NCBI GenBank assembly: GCA_945830055.1
Contig: CALZXH010000009.1
Coordinates: 1-49,491 of the forward strand
Reading direction: 5' to 3'
DNA length: 49,491 bases
Source of the DNA: an uncultured Prevotella sp.
GTDB taxonomy: Bacteria; Bacteroidota; Bacteroidia; Bacteroidales; Bacteroidaceae
Shown here piece by piece: positions 33,947 to 43,110 of the stretch (its first letter is position 1; each line of letters begins with the position of its first letter). Made by a program: the position numbers and the translations under genes. The notes under the pieces are model-generated. The model did no database searches and was not told the origin of the DNA. It saw nothing but the letters and a program-made list of their open reading frames with translations.

Positions 33947-34037
33947 ACTACATTTTTATGAGGGAGTTTTATGTCTGACACTACATTTTTATGAGGGACT
34001 TTTATCCATAAAGATACATTTTCATGAGGAAGTAAGG
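33947..34037. repeat. 33-bp tandem repeats, three units
   Basis: Units start at 33947, 33980 and 34013, each with a TACATTTTTATGAGGGA-like core (the third has TACATTTTCATGAGGAA). All frames carry stops, so it is not a coding repeat. Confidence 0.8.
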
Positions 34038-34100
34038 CATTGCCAGCTACATGTAACGGCATTGTAGCATGATAGTCATGTCTATGTCATAACCGGCATG

Positions 34101-34108
34101 TAACTTTG
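34101..34108 (+). promoter_or_regulatory. Promoter -7 box for the small peptide
   Basis: TAACTTTG, a perfect TAnnTTTG, 19 bp before the ATG at 34127. No good -33 element is seen. Confidence 0.45.
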
Positions 34109-34126
34109 AGCCCAAAAATACGGGAA

Positions 34127-34288
34127 ATGAAAAGGTGTTATTCGGTAACATTGGCAGCAACATTATCTTTATTGATGCTGTTTACTGTTCAAAGGGTACA
34201 TTCTCAAACAGTCTTGACGCAGGATTCTACTATAAGGAAGGACAATATAAATGCCTATAAGGGAATGACGATTAGAGTCACGTTATAA
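34127..34288 (+). CDS. Candidate small exported peptide (53 residues)
   Basis: ATG at 34127 opens a 53-codon frame with a signal-peptide-like start (MKRCYSVTLAATLSLLMLF, then VHSQ) and a short polar rest, TVLTQDSTIRKDNINAYKGM. If cleaved it would release about 26 residues. It could equally be the surviving front end of a longer exported protein that has decayed. The -7 box just upstream supports expression. I know no family for it. Confidence 0.35.
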   Translation: MKRCYSVTLAATLSLLMLFTVQRVHSQTVLTQDSTIRKDNINAYKGMTIRVTL

Positions 34289-34395
34289 TCCTATTCATAT
34301 CATATAATAATCGCTGTCATAACATGACAAGGATAACTGCCTGGAAATATACACTTAGGGCAATGTAATTGTGCCACGATACGGTATTTGTTTTT

Positions 34396-34477
34396 CGTCC
34401 AGCGTCGCTGGATGATCGTTCAGCGACGCTGGATGATCGTTCAGCGACGCTGGATGATCGTTCAGCAGCGGTGAACG
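34396..34477. repeat. 21-bp palindromic tandem repeats
   Basis: Three 21-bp units start at 34396, 34417 and 34438, each holding a near-palindrome (CCAGCGTCGCTGG in the first; CAGCGACGCTGG in the others). The array ends in a hairpin CGTTCA-gcagcgg-TGAACG (34459-34477). Confidence 0.85.
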
Positions 34478-34940
34478 AAGAATGACATGTATTCATGAAG
34501 ACATTATAACAGGTATGCTGACATCATCTGAATAGCATTGCAGACGAATATAGAATGCCCCAAATAGACGGTCTATGGATATGACATATATATGTAACAA
34601 ATAACGGTGATTACTTTCATTTGGCAGACAGTATCCATCCATTTCCACAAAGGATTCTTTGTGGGTGATTGAGAAAATCAGAATAGGAATTTCACGTAAT
34701 ATCATAAAGAAAAACATAAAACATTGTTTAGTCTCAATTTTTCTGAGTACTTTTACACGCAGAGTATAACTTGAATAGTCAATAATTAAGGGATATGACA
34801 CTACTGATAGCATCCATACCTGTATAACGGGTGAAGTGCTCAGCGATTTGAATAGCAGACAAAGACTAACTACCAACAAAATCTTAACTGCACATTCGTT
34901 GCAAGCATATCGGAAGTGAAGTTCTTGAATTCACAAAGAC

Positions 34941-35873
34941 ATGATTCATATCGCATGCTGTTCTAATGAGAAGCTGGCTCCAATGTTTGGAGTTGTCGTT
35001 ACATCCATCGGAGAAAATGTCAAATCCGAAGATGTAATGATGTATTTATTGCATAACGGATTGAAACATCAGACTATCAAGAGAATAGAAAGGATAGCAA
35101 ACAGCTATAACATAAAGGTCAGTTTTATAGAAATCAACACATCATTGTTTAATAACTGTCCGGTTAACCAGAATGCCCACTATTCCAATGTGATGATGTA
35201 TGCAAGGATACTATTGCCGTCTATGCTTCCCCATCTCAGCAAGATTATATACCTTGACTGTGATCTCGTGGTATGCAAGGATTTGAAATCATTATGGGAT
35301 ACAGATGTCAATGATGTGGCTGTGGCAATGGCTCCTGATTATTATTATAACAACGAGGAGACATTAGGACGGTTGGATATTCCGGGGCGGCACTATCTCA
35401 ACTCCGGTGTGATTGTGATGAACCTTGATTATTGGAGGAAACATAACATTCAGAATAGGCTTTTGTCGTACATCGCAGAGAAAAGCAGTATCATAATATA
35501 TCCTGATCAGGATGCCCTGAATGTCGTTCTAAAGGATGAACTCATAGAACTCCCCATTGAATATAATGTAACGCCATACCATTTCTACAAACATCCTGAT
35601 AATTTCCCGACCGACAGGTATGAGGAAATAGCTGAAGCAAGAAAATCACCGGTCATTTTCCATTACATGGGCCCCACAAAGCCTTGGTCGTTGGGATGTT
35701 ATGTACCAGGAAAAGCACTTTTCATGAAATACCAGAAACTTTCAGGATGGCACCATACTGTGATTCAAAAACACTTCTACAAAAGACTCTTATATACGCT
35801 TTGTCCTGCTTTAGGTAAAAAGGCATGGGAGAACAAGACTTATATTGACGGGTGGGAAGAGTATTTAACGTGA
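34941..35873 (+). CDS. Glycosyltransferase family 8 protein
   Basis: A 310-residue GT8 enzyme, like the LPS galactosyl- and glucosyltransferases that use a UDP-sugar. The DxD metal site is in KIIYLDCDLVVCKDL (Asp106 and Asp108). The acceptor/donor loop follows as HYLNSGVIVMNLDYWR and DQDALNVVL. The C-terminal metal-binding His is in FHYMGPTKPW. There is no signal or membrane segment, so it should act on the inner face of the membrane on lipid-linked glycan. It stands alone, with no cluster of polysaccharide genes beside it, and lies in AT-richer DNA downstream of the 19-bp inverted-repeat element. Confidence 0.92.
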   Translation: MIHIACCSNEKLAPMFGVVVTSIGENVKSEDVMMYLLHNGLKHQTIKRIERIANSYNIKVSFIEINTSLFNNCPVNQNAHYSNVMMYARILLPSMLPHLSKIIYLDCDLVVCKDLKSLWDTDVNDVAVAMAPDYYYNNEETLGRLDIPGRHYLNSGVIVMNLDYWRKHNIQNRLLSYIAEKSSIIIYPDQDALNVVLKDELIELPIEYNVTPYHFYKHPDNFPTDRYEEIAEARKSPVIFHYMGPTKPWSLGCYVPGKALFMKYQKLSGWHHTVIQKHFYKRLLYTLCPALGKKAWENKTYIDGWEEYLT

Positions 35874-35950
35874 GTCCTATGTATTGTCGGAACAGGAACC
35901 GCAAGAGAAGAACTGACAAAATGGAATAGCCCAAAGCATATAGTAACATA

Positions 35951-35986
35951 AATCGGGCTGACTCTGCAAATGGAGTCAGCCCGATT
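35951..35986. terminator. Perfect 14-bp hairpin between GT8 and pgm
   Basis: AATCGGGCTGACTC (35951-35964) pairs perfectly with 35973-35986 around an 8-nt loop. It sits between two convergent genes and is followed by a modest T-rich stretch, so it probably terminates from both sides. Confidence 0.65.
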
Positions 35987-36037
35987 CGGCTATTTCAGTT
36001 TCCAAAGACCATCAAGTGATAATCTTTAGAAAGAAGA

Positions 36038-37786
36038 TTACAGATTGAGAGATTTCTTGATGGCTTCCACTTTTTCTTCTGCCCTCTTCAGACAAGCATC
36101 ATACTCGCAGGCACACTTCATGGTGTTGTCCTTGATTTCGATATAGAACTTGATCTTGGGTTCTGTTCCTGAAGGACGCACGCTGATCTTTGTCTCATCC
36201 TCGCAGAACCACTGCAGCACGTTGCTTGTTGTAGGCATAACGATCTTCTCTTCCTTGCCACAAGCATCGGTCTGTACCAGTGTCTGGAAGTCCTTCCAAA
36301 CCACCACTTTGCTGCCGCCAACCTCTTTGGGAGGATTCTGGCGGAAGTCGGTCATCATCTGCTTGATCTCGTCGGCACCGCTCTTTCCTGGCTTCACTAC
36401 ATTGACAGTAATCTCCTTGGAGAAGCCATATTCCAGATAAATACCCATCAACAAGTCGTAGAGAGTCTTGCCCTGATCTTTGGCAAAAGCGCAAATCTCT
36501 GCCAAGAGTGCGCAAGCAGAAACAGCATCCTTATCTCTCACGAAGTCCTGTGCCAAGAAGCCGTAGCTCTCCTCACCGCCACCGATGTACTGCTGTTTTC
36601 CTTCAGAGAGAGCTATCTCGCGCGCAATCCACTTGAAACCGGTAAAGCAGTCGCGCATCTCAATATGCTGCTTGTCGGCAATCTTCTTGATTACTTCAGT
36701 AGTCACGATGGTTTTCACAATGAAGTCGTTGTCCTTCATCTTGCCCATTGCCTTACGGTTGGTGATGATATAGTACAGGAAGAGCAGACAGGTCTGGTTA
36801 CCGTTGATGAGAATCCATTCGCCCTTGTCGTTCTTGCAAGCCATACCCACTCTATCAGCATCGGGGTCGCTCGCCATTACGATATCTGCATCCATTGCCT
36901 TTGCATCTCTCAGAGCCAGTGTCAAAGCCTCGCCATTCTCAGGGTTAGGAGATACCACTGTGGGGAAGTCTCCGCTCTTCACCATCTGTTCCTCCACGCA
37001 ATGCACATTCTCGAATCCCCATGACTTGATGGTTCTAGGAATCATGGTCATACCAGTACCATGCAGGGGAGTATAGACAATCTTCAAATCCTTCTGGCGT
37101 TCGATCAATGCAGGATCGATACAGATTTCCTTGATTCTGTCAATATACACCTTGTCGATATCCTCACCGATGATGGTGATAAGGTCGTTGTTGCCGTTGA
37201 ACTTCACGTCGCTCACGGTCACCTTGTTCACCTCGTCAATGATACCCGTATCGTGTGGAGCCAACACCTGTGCACCGTCTTCCCAGTAGGCCTTGTATCC
37301 GTTATACTCCTTGGGGTTATGGCTTGCGGTGACATTAACACCTGCCTGACATTTCAGGTAACGGATGGCAAAGGAGCACTCTGGAGTAGGACGCATGTCA
37401 TCAAACAGATAAGCCTTGATTCCGTTGGCAGAGAAGATGTTTGCCACAGTCTCGGCATACAGGCGGCTGTTGTTTCTGCAGTCATGGCATACCACCACTG
37501 ATATTTCCTCTTTGCCAGCAAAGCACTTCTTCAAGTAGTTGGCAAATCCCTGAGTTGCCATTCCTACCGTATAGACATTCATACGATTGCTACCGGCGCC
37601 CATGATACCCCTGAGACCTCCGGTACCGAACTCCAGGTCCTTGTAGAAGCATTCTATCAGGTCAGTCTTATCTTCATTATCCAGCATCTGCTGTACCGAT
37701 GTTCTCGTCTGTTCATCGAAAGCAGGTGTAAGCCACTGCTGTGCCTTCTCTACGCACTGAGCAATCAATAGTTCGTTATTTTCCAT
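36038..37786 (-). CDS. Phosphoglucomutase/phosphomannomutase
   Basis: A 582-residue alpha-D-phosphohexomutase interconverting hexose-6- and hexose-1-phosphates. The phosphoserine loop is GVNVTASHNPKEYNGYK, the metal site ASDPDADRVGM, the sugar-specificity loop GGEESYG, and the phosphate-binding tail RPSGTEPKIKFY. This order and length fit the long bacterial PGM/PMM type. It could supply mannose-1-phosphate for the manC-gmd-fcl pathway in this window, though specificity cannot be read from sequence. ATG 37786 is used; the in-frame upstream start at 37834 adds unconserved residues and overlaps the promoter. Confidence 0.92.
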   Translation of the reverse strand: MENNELLIAQCVEKAQQWLTPAFDEQTRTSVQQMLDNEDKTDLIECFYKDLEFGTGGLRGIMGAGSNRMNVYTVGMATQGFANYLKKCFAGKEEISVVVCHDCRNNSRLYAETVANIFSANGIKAYLFDDMRPTPECSFAIRYLKCQAGVNVTASHNPKEYNGYKAYWEDGAQVLAPHDTGIIDEVNKVTVSDVKFNGNNDLITIIGEDIDKVYIDRIKEICIDPALIERQKDLKIVYTPLHGTGMTMIPRTIKSWGFENVHCVEEQMVKSGDFPTVVSPNPENGEALTLALRDAKAMDADIVMASDPDADRVGMACKNDKGEWILINGNQTCLLFLYYIITNRKAMGKMKDNDFIVKTIVTTEVIKKIADKQHIEMRDCFTGFKWIAREIALSEGKQQYIGGGEESYGFLAQDFVRDKDAVSACALLAEICAFAKDQGKTLYDLLMGIYLEYGFSKEITVNVVKPGKSGADEIKQMMTDFRQNPPKEVGGSKVVVWKDFQTLVQTDACGKEEKIVMPTTSNVLQWFCEDETKISVRPSGTEPKIKFYIEIKDNTMKCACEYDACLKRAEEKVEAIKKSLNL

Positions 37787-37831
37787 AATTATAAAATTTA
37801 AGTTGTTATGTATTTCAGTTACTGAGTCAGA

Positions 37832-37839
37832 CAAAGATA
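37832..37839 (-). promoter_or_regulatory. Promoter -7 box for the sugar mutase gene
   Basis: The minus strand reads TATCTTTG, matching TAnnTTTG, about 46 nt before the ATG at 37786. Confidence 0.5.
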
Positions 37840-37867
37840 TGAAAAAAAAGAGTTACTAATGAATTTT

Positions 37868-39073
37868 CTAACGATTATTTTTCAAAATGTTGTCAATTTC
37901 CTCAAATTGCTTTCCTCTGTTCAAATAAAAGTAGATAGTGTACAATGCAGGTCCCCACTTCTGCTGCTGGTGTGGAGCCAGCATCCTGTAGGTTTCAAAA
38001 TAGGGACATGCCTTTTTATAGATCTCTGTCAACTTCAGCTGTTTTTCCTTTCCTTTCAATTGAGATTCATACTGCAGGGCAATATTCATCCAAGAGATGC
38101 CCACGTTGTAGTAGGGTTCGGCTATGGTGTCGGATATATTGATGATTTTCTCGCTATAGTCTATACACTCCCGGTAGTTACCCATATTCAACAACAGTGT
38201 GGATTTGGCATAGAGATACAACACGCTGGTGCTGTCAAGTGCCAAAGCACAGTCAGCAATGTGCAACGCCCCTTTCATCTGATTGTGACTTGTGTAGTAG
38301 TCAATCAGTCTGGGGAAGAAGTAGGGCGACTTGTAGAACTCCTCAAAACCGACATTCAGGTATCTCAGATAGTTTTCATCGTCTCCCATCGTCTGGTATG
38401 CCTCTGCCAGATATTGCAATGTATATACTTTTTTCTCCTTGTCCTCAAGCGCCAAAGAAGCATACAAAGGCACCTGCTCCATGGCATTCTGCTTATAGGC
38501 GCAATAGGTGGCCCAATAGGCAGCCTTGATGGTCATCCTGTCTTTTTCTTCAGTGTGGTAATCAACGAAAAGGGGCTGCGTATTGAATTTCAGATAACTG
38601 TCAAAAAAGGAATAAGCCTGCTGATAATCGCCGTGCTTGATAAAGTATGCCCCTCCGTAATACAGGTTGGTTTTGTACTGTGCCAGTTCAGCGGCATGTT
38701 TCTTCCTGTACTTTGTCTTGACATTTCCATTCTTATCGGGTCTGGCATCTACAGAGTCCAACGCACATGCCACCTCAAACATTTCCTTGATGTAAGAGAA
38801 TATGGATGCCGTATCATACTTCTGTTTCAGATACAGGGATTCGTTGCCGGTCTCATATTGCTTCTTCAAAACCTGATACAGGGTATAATACACTTTCAGG
38901 GAATCCTTTTCAGAGAGATTCGTTGTATGCAATAAAGTACGCAGTGACTGCTTTGCCTTGTCAATATCCTTTCCCGATTTAATACACGACCGTGCCTGAG
39001 AAAGTTCCTTGTTTTGGGCTTTCAGGCACGGTGCGTTAAATAAGAAAATAAACAGTATCAGTAATACTTTCAC
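37868..39073 (-). CDS. Exported TPR protein, second of a gyrA-linked pair
   Basis: A 401-residue protein with a signal peptide (VLLILFIFLFNAPCLKAQ) and TPR-type helical repeats. Recognisable units include VYTLQYLAEAYQTMGDDENYLRYLNVG and AEPYYNVGISWMNIALQYESQ. It shares a segment with its neighbour: an Asp, a Pro, then G-N-V-K-T-K-Y-R-K (KNGNVKTKYRKKH here, EKGKVKMKFRSKN there), and a following YYGGAYFIKHGDYQQAYSFF block. So the two are old duplicates. The start is a GTG at 39073, as no ATG precedes the signal peptide. Function unknown. Confidence 0.8.
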   Translation of the reverse strand: MKVLLILFIFLFNAPCLKAQNKELSQARSCIKSGKDIDKAKQSLRTLLHTTNLSEKDSLKVYYTLYQVLKKQYETGNESLYLKQKYDTASIFSYIKEMFEVACALDSVDARPDKNGNVKTKYRKKHAAELAQYKTNLYYGGAYFIKHGDYQQAYSFFDSYLKFNTQPLFVDYHTEEKDRMTIKAAYWATYCAYKQNAMEQVPLYASLALEDKEKKVYTLQYLAEAYQTMGDDENYLRYLNVGFEEFYKSPYFFPRLIDYYTSHNQMKGALHIADCALALDSTSVLYLYAKSTLLLNMGNYRECIDYSEKIINISDTIAEPYYNVGISWMNIALQYESQLKGKEKQLKLTEIYKKACPYFETYRMLAPHQQQKWGPALYTIYFYLNRGKQFEEIDNILKNNR

Positions 39074-39109
39074 TTTTCTTTTATTGGAATTGGTTGACTT
39101 GCTGACCTG

Positions 39110-40273
39110 TTACTGGTTCAACAGTTTTTCCATTTCAGTATAATTGGCTTCGTCTTTCAAAGCATAATAAACGCGATAGAGAGCGTAAGCCCAGTTCACC
39201 TTCTCACGGTTGGGATCCAGTTCCTTGGCTTTCAGCAGTTCTGCCTTAGCTTCCTCCAGAAGGGCAGTCACCTTTTTTAAGTTCTCTGCGGTGAGTCCAC
39301 CGGTCTTCTTGTCAGCCAACTGTTCGTTCAAAGCCACTGCCTTGGAGTTCAAGGTAGTGCCCAGATTGAACTGTACCTCCACGAATGTAGGATCAATCTC
39401 CAAGGCTTTGCGATAGGAAGCGACAGCCTCATCATACTTCTCGCTGTTCATCTCAGACTCTCCCTTGATGGCCCACACCAACTTGTTGCCGGGGTTCACG
39501 GTAATCTCCTCCTCAAGCCACTGCGCCTTCAACTCGGGATGAGTGTTATAATAGCTAAGCAGCATATTGAAGTATCTGTCGGCCGAGGGATCTGCCTTGT
39601 GCAGTTCTTTGATATCATTGATGAAAGCGGCACTGTCGGCAGCGGTCTTGCAGTTGTCTTTTTTGGCAAACAGCAATACCTCATCGGCATCAGCACTGTT
39701 CTCTCCGCCGGGCTCCAATGCCTTGCACTTCTCGGCAAACTTGATGGCCATGTCATACTTCTTCGACTGGTAAGCCAGGAAAGCTGCCATGTAGGCTGTT
39801 CTTGCCGCATAATTGTCGGCTTTCATCAGCTCATAGTCAGCCAGCAGACTGCAATCATGAGAATCGACATACAGACCGTAAGCCACCAGGGCATTGTCAT
39901 AATCACGCTTCATACGGTAGAACTCACCTCCCTGCAGCACAGCGATGCGCAGGTTGTAAGCCGTCTGCTGGTTCTTGCTGCGGAACTTCATCTTCACCTT
40001 GCCCTTCTCGTTGGGCTTGCTATCGAATTCGTCGCACTTCATCATTGCAGTCAAAGCGTCCTCAGCCGCCTTGTACATCGCCACGGTATCAAAGGGGGTG
40101 GCAGTCTTGTTGGTCATGTTGTCACGTTGTACAGCACTCTCTTTCTCATAGATTGCATAGTGCTGTTTCGCCTCTTCGTTCAATGCTTTTGCCTGTTCTT
40201 CAGCTGTCTGGGCGAAAGCGCCTGTTGCGATGAATGCTGTTGCCAGCATTACGGTCATTTTTCTTGTTGTCAT
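39110..40273 (-). CDS. Exported TPR protein, first of a gyrA-linked pair
   Basis: A 387-residue protein with a signal peptide (MTVMLATAFIATGAFAQ) and TPR repeats. The clearest is YDEAVASYRKALEIDPTFVEVQFNLGTTLNSKAVAL near residues 275-315. It is 26 bp downstream of gyrA on the same strand, so probably cotranscribed, and related to the next gene by the EKGKVKMKFRSKN segment. A TPR gene after gyrA occurs in other Bacteroidales as far as I recall; its job in the periplasm is not known to me. Confidence 0.83.
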   Translation of the reverse strand: MTTRKMTVMLATAFIATGAFAQTAEEQAKALNEEAKQHYAIYEKESAVQRDNMTNKTATPFDTVAMYKAAEDALTAMMKCDEFDSKPNEKGKVKMKFRSKNQQTAYNLRIAVLQGGEFYRMKRDYDNALVAYGLYVDSHDCSLLADYELMKADNYAARTAYMAAFLAYQSKKYDMAIKFAEKCKALEPGGENSADADEVLLFAKKDNCKTAADSAAFINDIKELHKADPSADRYFNMLLSYYNTHPELKAQWLEEEITVNPGNKLVWAIKGESEMNSEKYDEAVASYRKALEIDPTFVEVQFNLGTTLNSKAVALNEQLADKKTGGLTAENLKKVTALLEEAKAELLKAKELDPNREKVNWAYALYRVYYALKDEANYTEMEKLLNQ

Positions 40274-40299
40274 AGCTATTACATTTTTAAGTTCATACT

Positions 40300-42873
40300 C
40301 TATTGGTTGTCAGTATCTTCTACTTGCTGGTTGCCGGTATTCACATCCTGATTTTCCACGGTTTCCACACCTGCTTCAGCCAGATTGTCAATGCTTTCCT
40401 CTTCCGGTGTTTCCTCGTCAGTAGCCGCCATTACCTTGCATACGCTGGCAATGGAATCGTTTTTCTTGGTAAGGTTAATGAGCTTCACACCCTGTGTAGC
40501 ACGTCCCATTACCCTCACGTCAGAAACCTTCATTCTAATCAGAATGCCACTCTTGTTGATTATCATCAGGTCGTTCTCATCGGTCACGGACTTGATGGCA
40601 ACCAGTTTTCCGGTCTTCTCGGTCACGCTGATTGTCTTCACGCCCTTTCCGCCACGAGCTGTCTTTCTGTAGTCTTCCACCACACTGCGCTTGCCATAGC
40701 CGTTCTCGCTGACTACCATGATGGTTTCCGTTTCTATGTCGTTCACACAAACCATGCCCACCACTTCATCATCATCATCATCGAGTTTCATGCCTCGCAC
40801 TCCGGTACTTACACGGCCCATGCTTCTCACATCCCGTTCGTTGAACCTGATAGCCCTACCGTTGCGGTTGGCAAGCAGTATTTCGTTGCTGCCATTAGTA
40901 AGTCGTACACCAATCACCTGGTCGCCTTCAAGTATATTGATGGCATTCACACCATTGGTTCTCGGTCTGCCATAGGCTGCAAGACAAGTCTTCTTGATGA
41001 TACCGTTCTTGGTGGCAAACATCACATAGTGTGACTGCAGGAACTCCTGATTGTTGAACTCCTTGATGCGCAGCACGGCATTGATGGCATCATCCGGTTC
41101 GATATTCAAGATATTCTGTATTGCCCTACCCTTGGAATTCTTGTTGCCCTCGGGTATCTCATAGCATTTGAGCCAATAGCATCTGCCTTTCTGGGTAAAG
41201 AACAGCAGGGTATTGTGCATTGTGGCGGGATAGATATATTCCGTGAAGTCCTCGTCGCGTGTGCTGGCACCCTTGCTACCTACACCTCCCCTACTCTGTT
41301 CTCTGAACTCGGTCAGGGCGGTACGCTTCACGTATCCCATGTGGCTGATGGTAATAACCACGGGGTCGTCGGCATAGAAGTCTTCTGCATTGAACTCCTC
41401 GCTGGAGTATTTGATTTCGGTTCTGCGCTCATCGCCGTATTTCTCCTTCACTTCCTGCAGCTCGTCTTTCATTACCTGCTTGCACAGTTCAGGATTATCG
41501 AGGATGCTCTTCAGATATTCTATTTCCTTCATCAACTTGTCGTATTCCTCATGCAACTGGTCCATCTGCAGTCCGGTGAGTTGTCCTAATCGCATATCCA
41601 CGATGGCCTTGGCTTGAAGCTCATCAAACTCGAATCTGTTCATCAAAGCGGTGATGGCCTCCTGGGGGGTACGAGATGCCCTGATAAGGTGCACCACCTC
41701 GTCGATATTGTCGCATGCCACTATCAAAGCCTCAAGGATATGTGCCTTGTCCTGTGCCTTCTTCAGGTCAAACTTGGTACGGCGTATAGTCACCTCATGC
41801 CTGTGCTCCACAAAATACTTCACACATTCCTTCAAGGTAAGCAGGCGCGGCCTTCCATGAACAAGAGCGATGCAATTTACAGAGAATGAGCTCTGTAAGG
41901 CAGTCATCTTAAACAACTTGTTCAATATCACATTGGCATTGGCGTCACGTCTCACATCCACCACGATGCGCATACCTTGCCTGCCGGATTCGTCATTCAC
42001 GTTAGTGATTCCCTCAATTTTCTTCTCTGTCGCCAAGTCTGCTATGTTCTTCACCAGTTCAGCCTTGTTCACGCCATAGGGTATTTCGGTAACCACAATC
42101 TTATCGTGCGTATCACCAGCCTCAATTTCCGCCTTTGCACGCATCACGATACGGCCTTTTCCTGTTTCGTAAGCATCTTTCACGCCCTGAATACCAAAGA
42201 TATAAGCGCCTGTGGGGAAGTCTGGTGCCTTGATATACTGCATCAACTCATCCGTAGTAATTTCAGGATTGTCGATATAGGCACAGCATCCGTCAATCAC
42301 CTCGCCCAGGTTATGTGTAGGTATGTTGGTTGCCATACCCACGGCAATACCATTGCCGCCATTCACCAACAGGTTGGGGATTTTCGTCGGCATTACGGTA
42401 GGCTCCCACAATGAGTCGTCAAAGTTCTTGGTCATGTCCACCGTATCTTTAGCAAGATCGTCCATCACATGCTCACCCATCTTTGCCAAACGGCACTCGG
42501 TATAACGCATGGCGGCAGGAGAGTCACCGTCCACCGAACCAAAGTTACCTTGACCGTCCACGAGTGTATATCTCATTGCCCATTCCTGAGCCATTCTGAC
42601 CAACGCTCCATAAACAGAACGGTCGCCATGTGGATGGTACTTACCCAACACCTCTCCTACCACGCGGGCACATTTCTTATAAGGATTGGTACTGGTATTG
42701 CCGATGCCGAGCATACCGTAGAGTATTCTTCTGTGTACGGGCTTGAAACCATCACGCACATCAGGCAAGGCTCGGGCTACTATAACAGACATTGAGTAGT
42801 CGATGTACGACTTCTTCATTTCCTCCTCAATGTTGATTTTGATAACTTTGTCTTGGTCAAATGTTTGGTCCAT
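40300..42873 (-). CDS. gyrA: DNA gyrase subunit A
   Basis: An 857-residue type II topoisomerase subunit. The catalytic Tyr124 is in [12 protein letters not shown], and the C-terminal DNA-wrapping beta-pinwheel repeats are seen as [36 protein letters not shown] and RGGKGVKTI (GyrA box-like). The acidic tail is typical. The quinolone-resistance region reads [14 protein letters not shown]: Arg85 replaces the usual Ser (E. coli Ser83) and Gly89 stands where E. coli has Asp87. I confirmed the Arg codon CGT on the minus strand. It heads a unit with the two TPR genes. Confidence 0.96.
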   Translation of the reverse strand: MDQTFDQDKVIKINIEEEMKKSYIDYSMSVIVARALPDVRDGFKPVHRRILYGMLGIGNTSTNPYKKCARVVGEVLGKYHPHGDRSVYGALVRMAQEWAMRYTLVDGQGNFGSVDGDSPAAMRYTECRLAKMGEHVMDDLAKDTVDMTKNFDDSLWEPTVMPTKIPNLLVNGGNGIAVGMATNIPTHNLGEVIDGCCAYIDNPEITTDELMQYIKAPDFPTGAYIFGIQGVKDAYETGKGRIVMRAKAEIEAGDTHDKIVVTEIPYGVNKAELVKNIADLATEKKIEGITNVNDESGRQGMRIVVDVRRDANANVILNKLFKMTALQSSFSVNCIALVHGRPRLLTLKECVKYFVEHRHEVTIRRTKFDLKKAQDKAHILEALIVACDNIDEVVHLIRASRTPQEAITALMNRFEFDELQAKAIVDMRLGQLTGLQMDQLHEEYDKLMKEIEYLKSILDNPELCKQVMKDELQEVKEKYGDERRTEIKYSSEEFNAEDFYADDPVVITISHMGYVKRTALTEFREQSRGGVGSKGASTRDEDFTEYIYPATMHNTLLFFTQKGRCYWLKCYEIPEGNKNSKGRAIQNILNIEPDDAINAVLRIKEFNNQEFLQSHYVMFATKNGIIKKTCLAAYGRPRTNGVNAINILEGDQVIGVRLTNGSNEILLANRNGRAIRFNERDVRSMGRVSTGVRGMKLDDDDDEVVGMVCVNDIETETIMVVSENGYGKRSVVEDYRKTARGGKGVKTISVTEKTGKLVAIKSVTDENDLMIINKSGILIRMKVSDVRVMGRATQGVKLINLTKKNDSIASVCKVMAATDEETPEEESIDNLAEAGVETVENQDVNTGNQQVEDTDNQ

Positions 42874-42947
42874 TGGATTTAACTGTTTATTTTTAAATTG
42901 GCTGTAAATGCCCTTTATTTTCGATTTGAGGCATTTTCACACTTTTG

Positions 42948-42955
42948 CAAAGGTA
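42948..42955 (-). promoter_or_regulatory. Promoter -7 box for gyrA
   Basis: The minus strand reads TACCTTTG, matching TAnnTTTG, about 75 nt before the gyrA ATG. The -33 element is not clear. Confidence 0.5.
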
Positions 42956-43110
42956 AATAAAATTATTGGTTCATTGAAAAATATTGCCGTAAAAATCAAT
43001 AAAATTTGGTACAAAGGATTATTATGATTACATTTGCACTACTGAACCTTTGCAACGGACGCCAAGAGGCATTCCACGCATTAACAAAATACCTGTACCG
43101 CACTGACCAC

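Larger units (their letters stand above)
33688..34940. other. AT-rich accessory stretch without an established gene
   Basis: About 1.25 kb with no conserved coding region. It holds a 33-bp repeat array (33947-34037), a candidate small exported peptide (34127-34288) with a -7 box, and a 21-bp palindromic array (34396-34477). A minus-strand frame (34493-34879) is hydrophobic and AT-driven and is probably not a gene. I see no transposase, tRNA or origin. Confidence 0.6.

Noticed and set aside
34396..34477. CRISPR array or attachment site
   Set aside because: Contiguous 21-bp units without spacers and no recombinase or cas gene beside them.
34493..34879. 128-codon minus-strand frame upstream of the GT8 gene
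   Set aside because: Low-complexity hydrophobic product, AT-driven, no start signal or family; probably chance.
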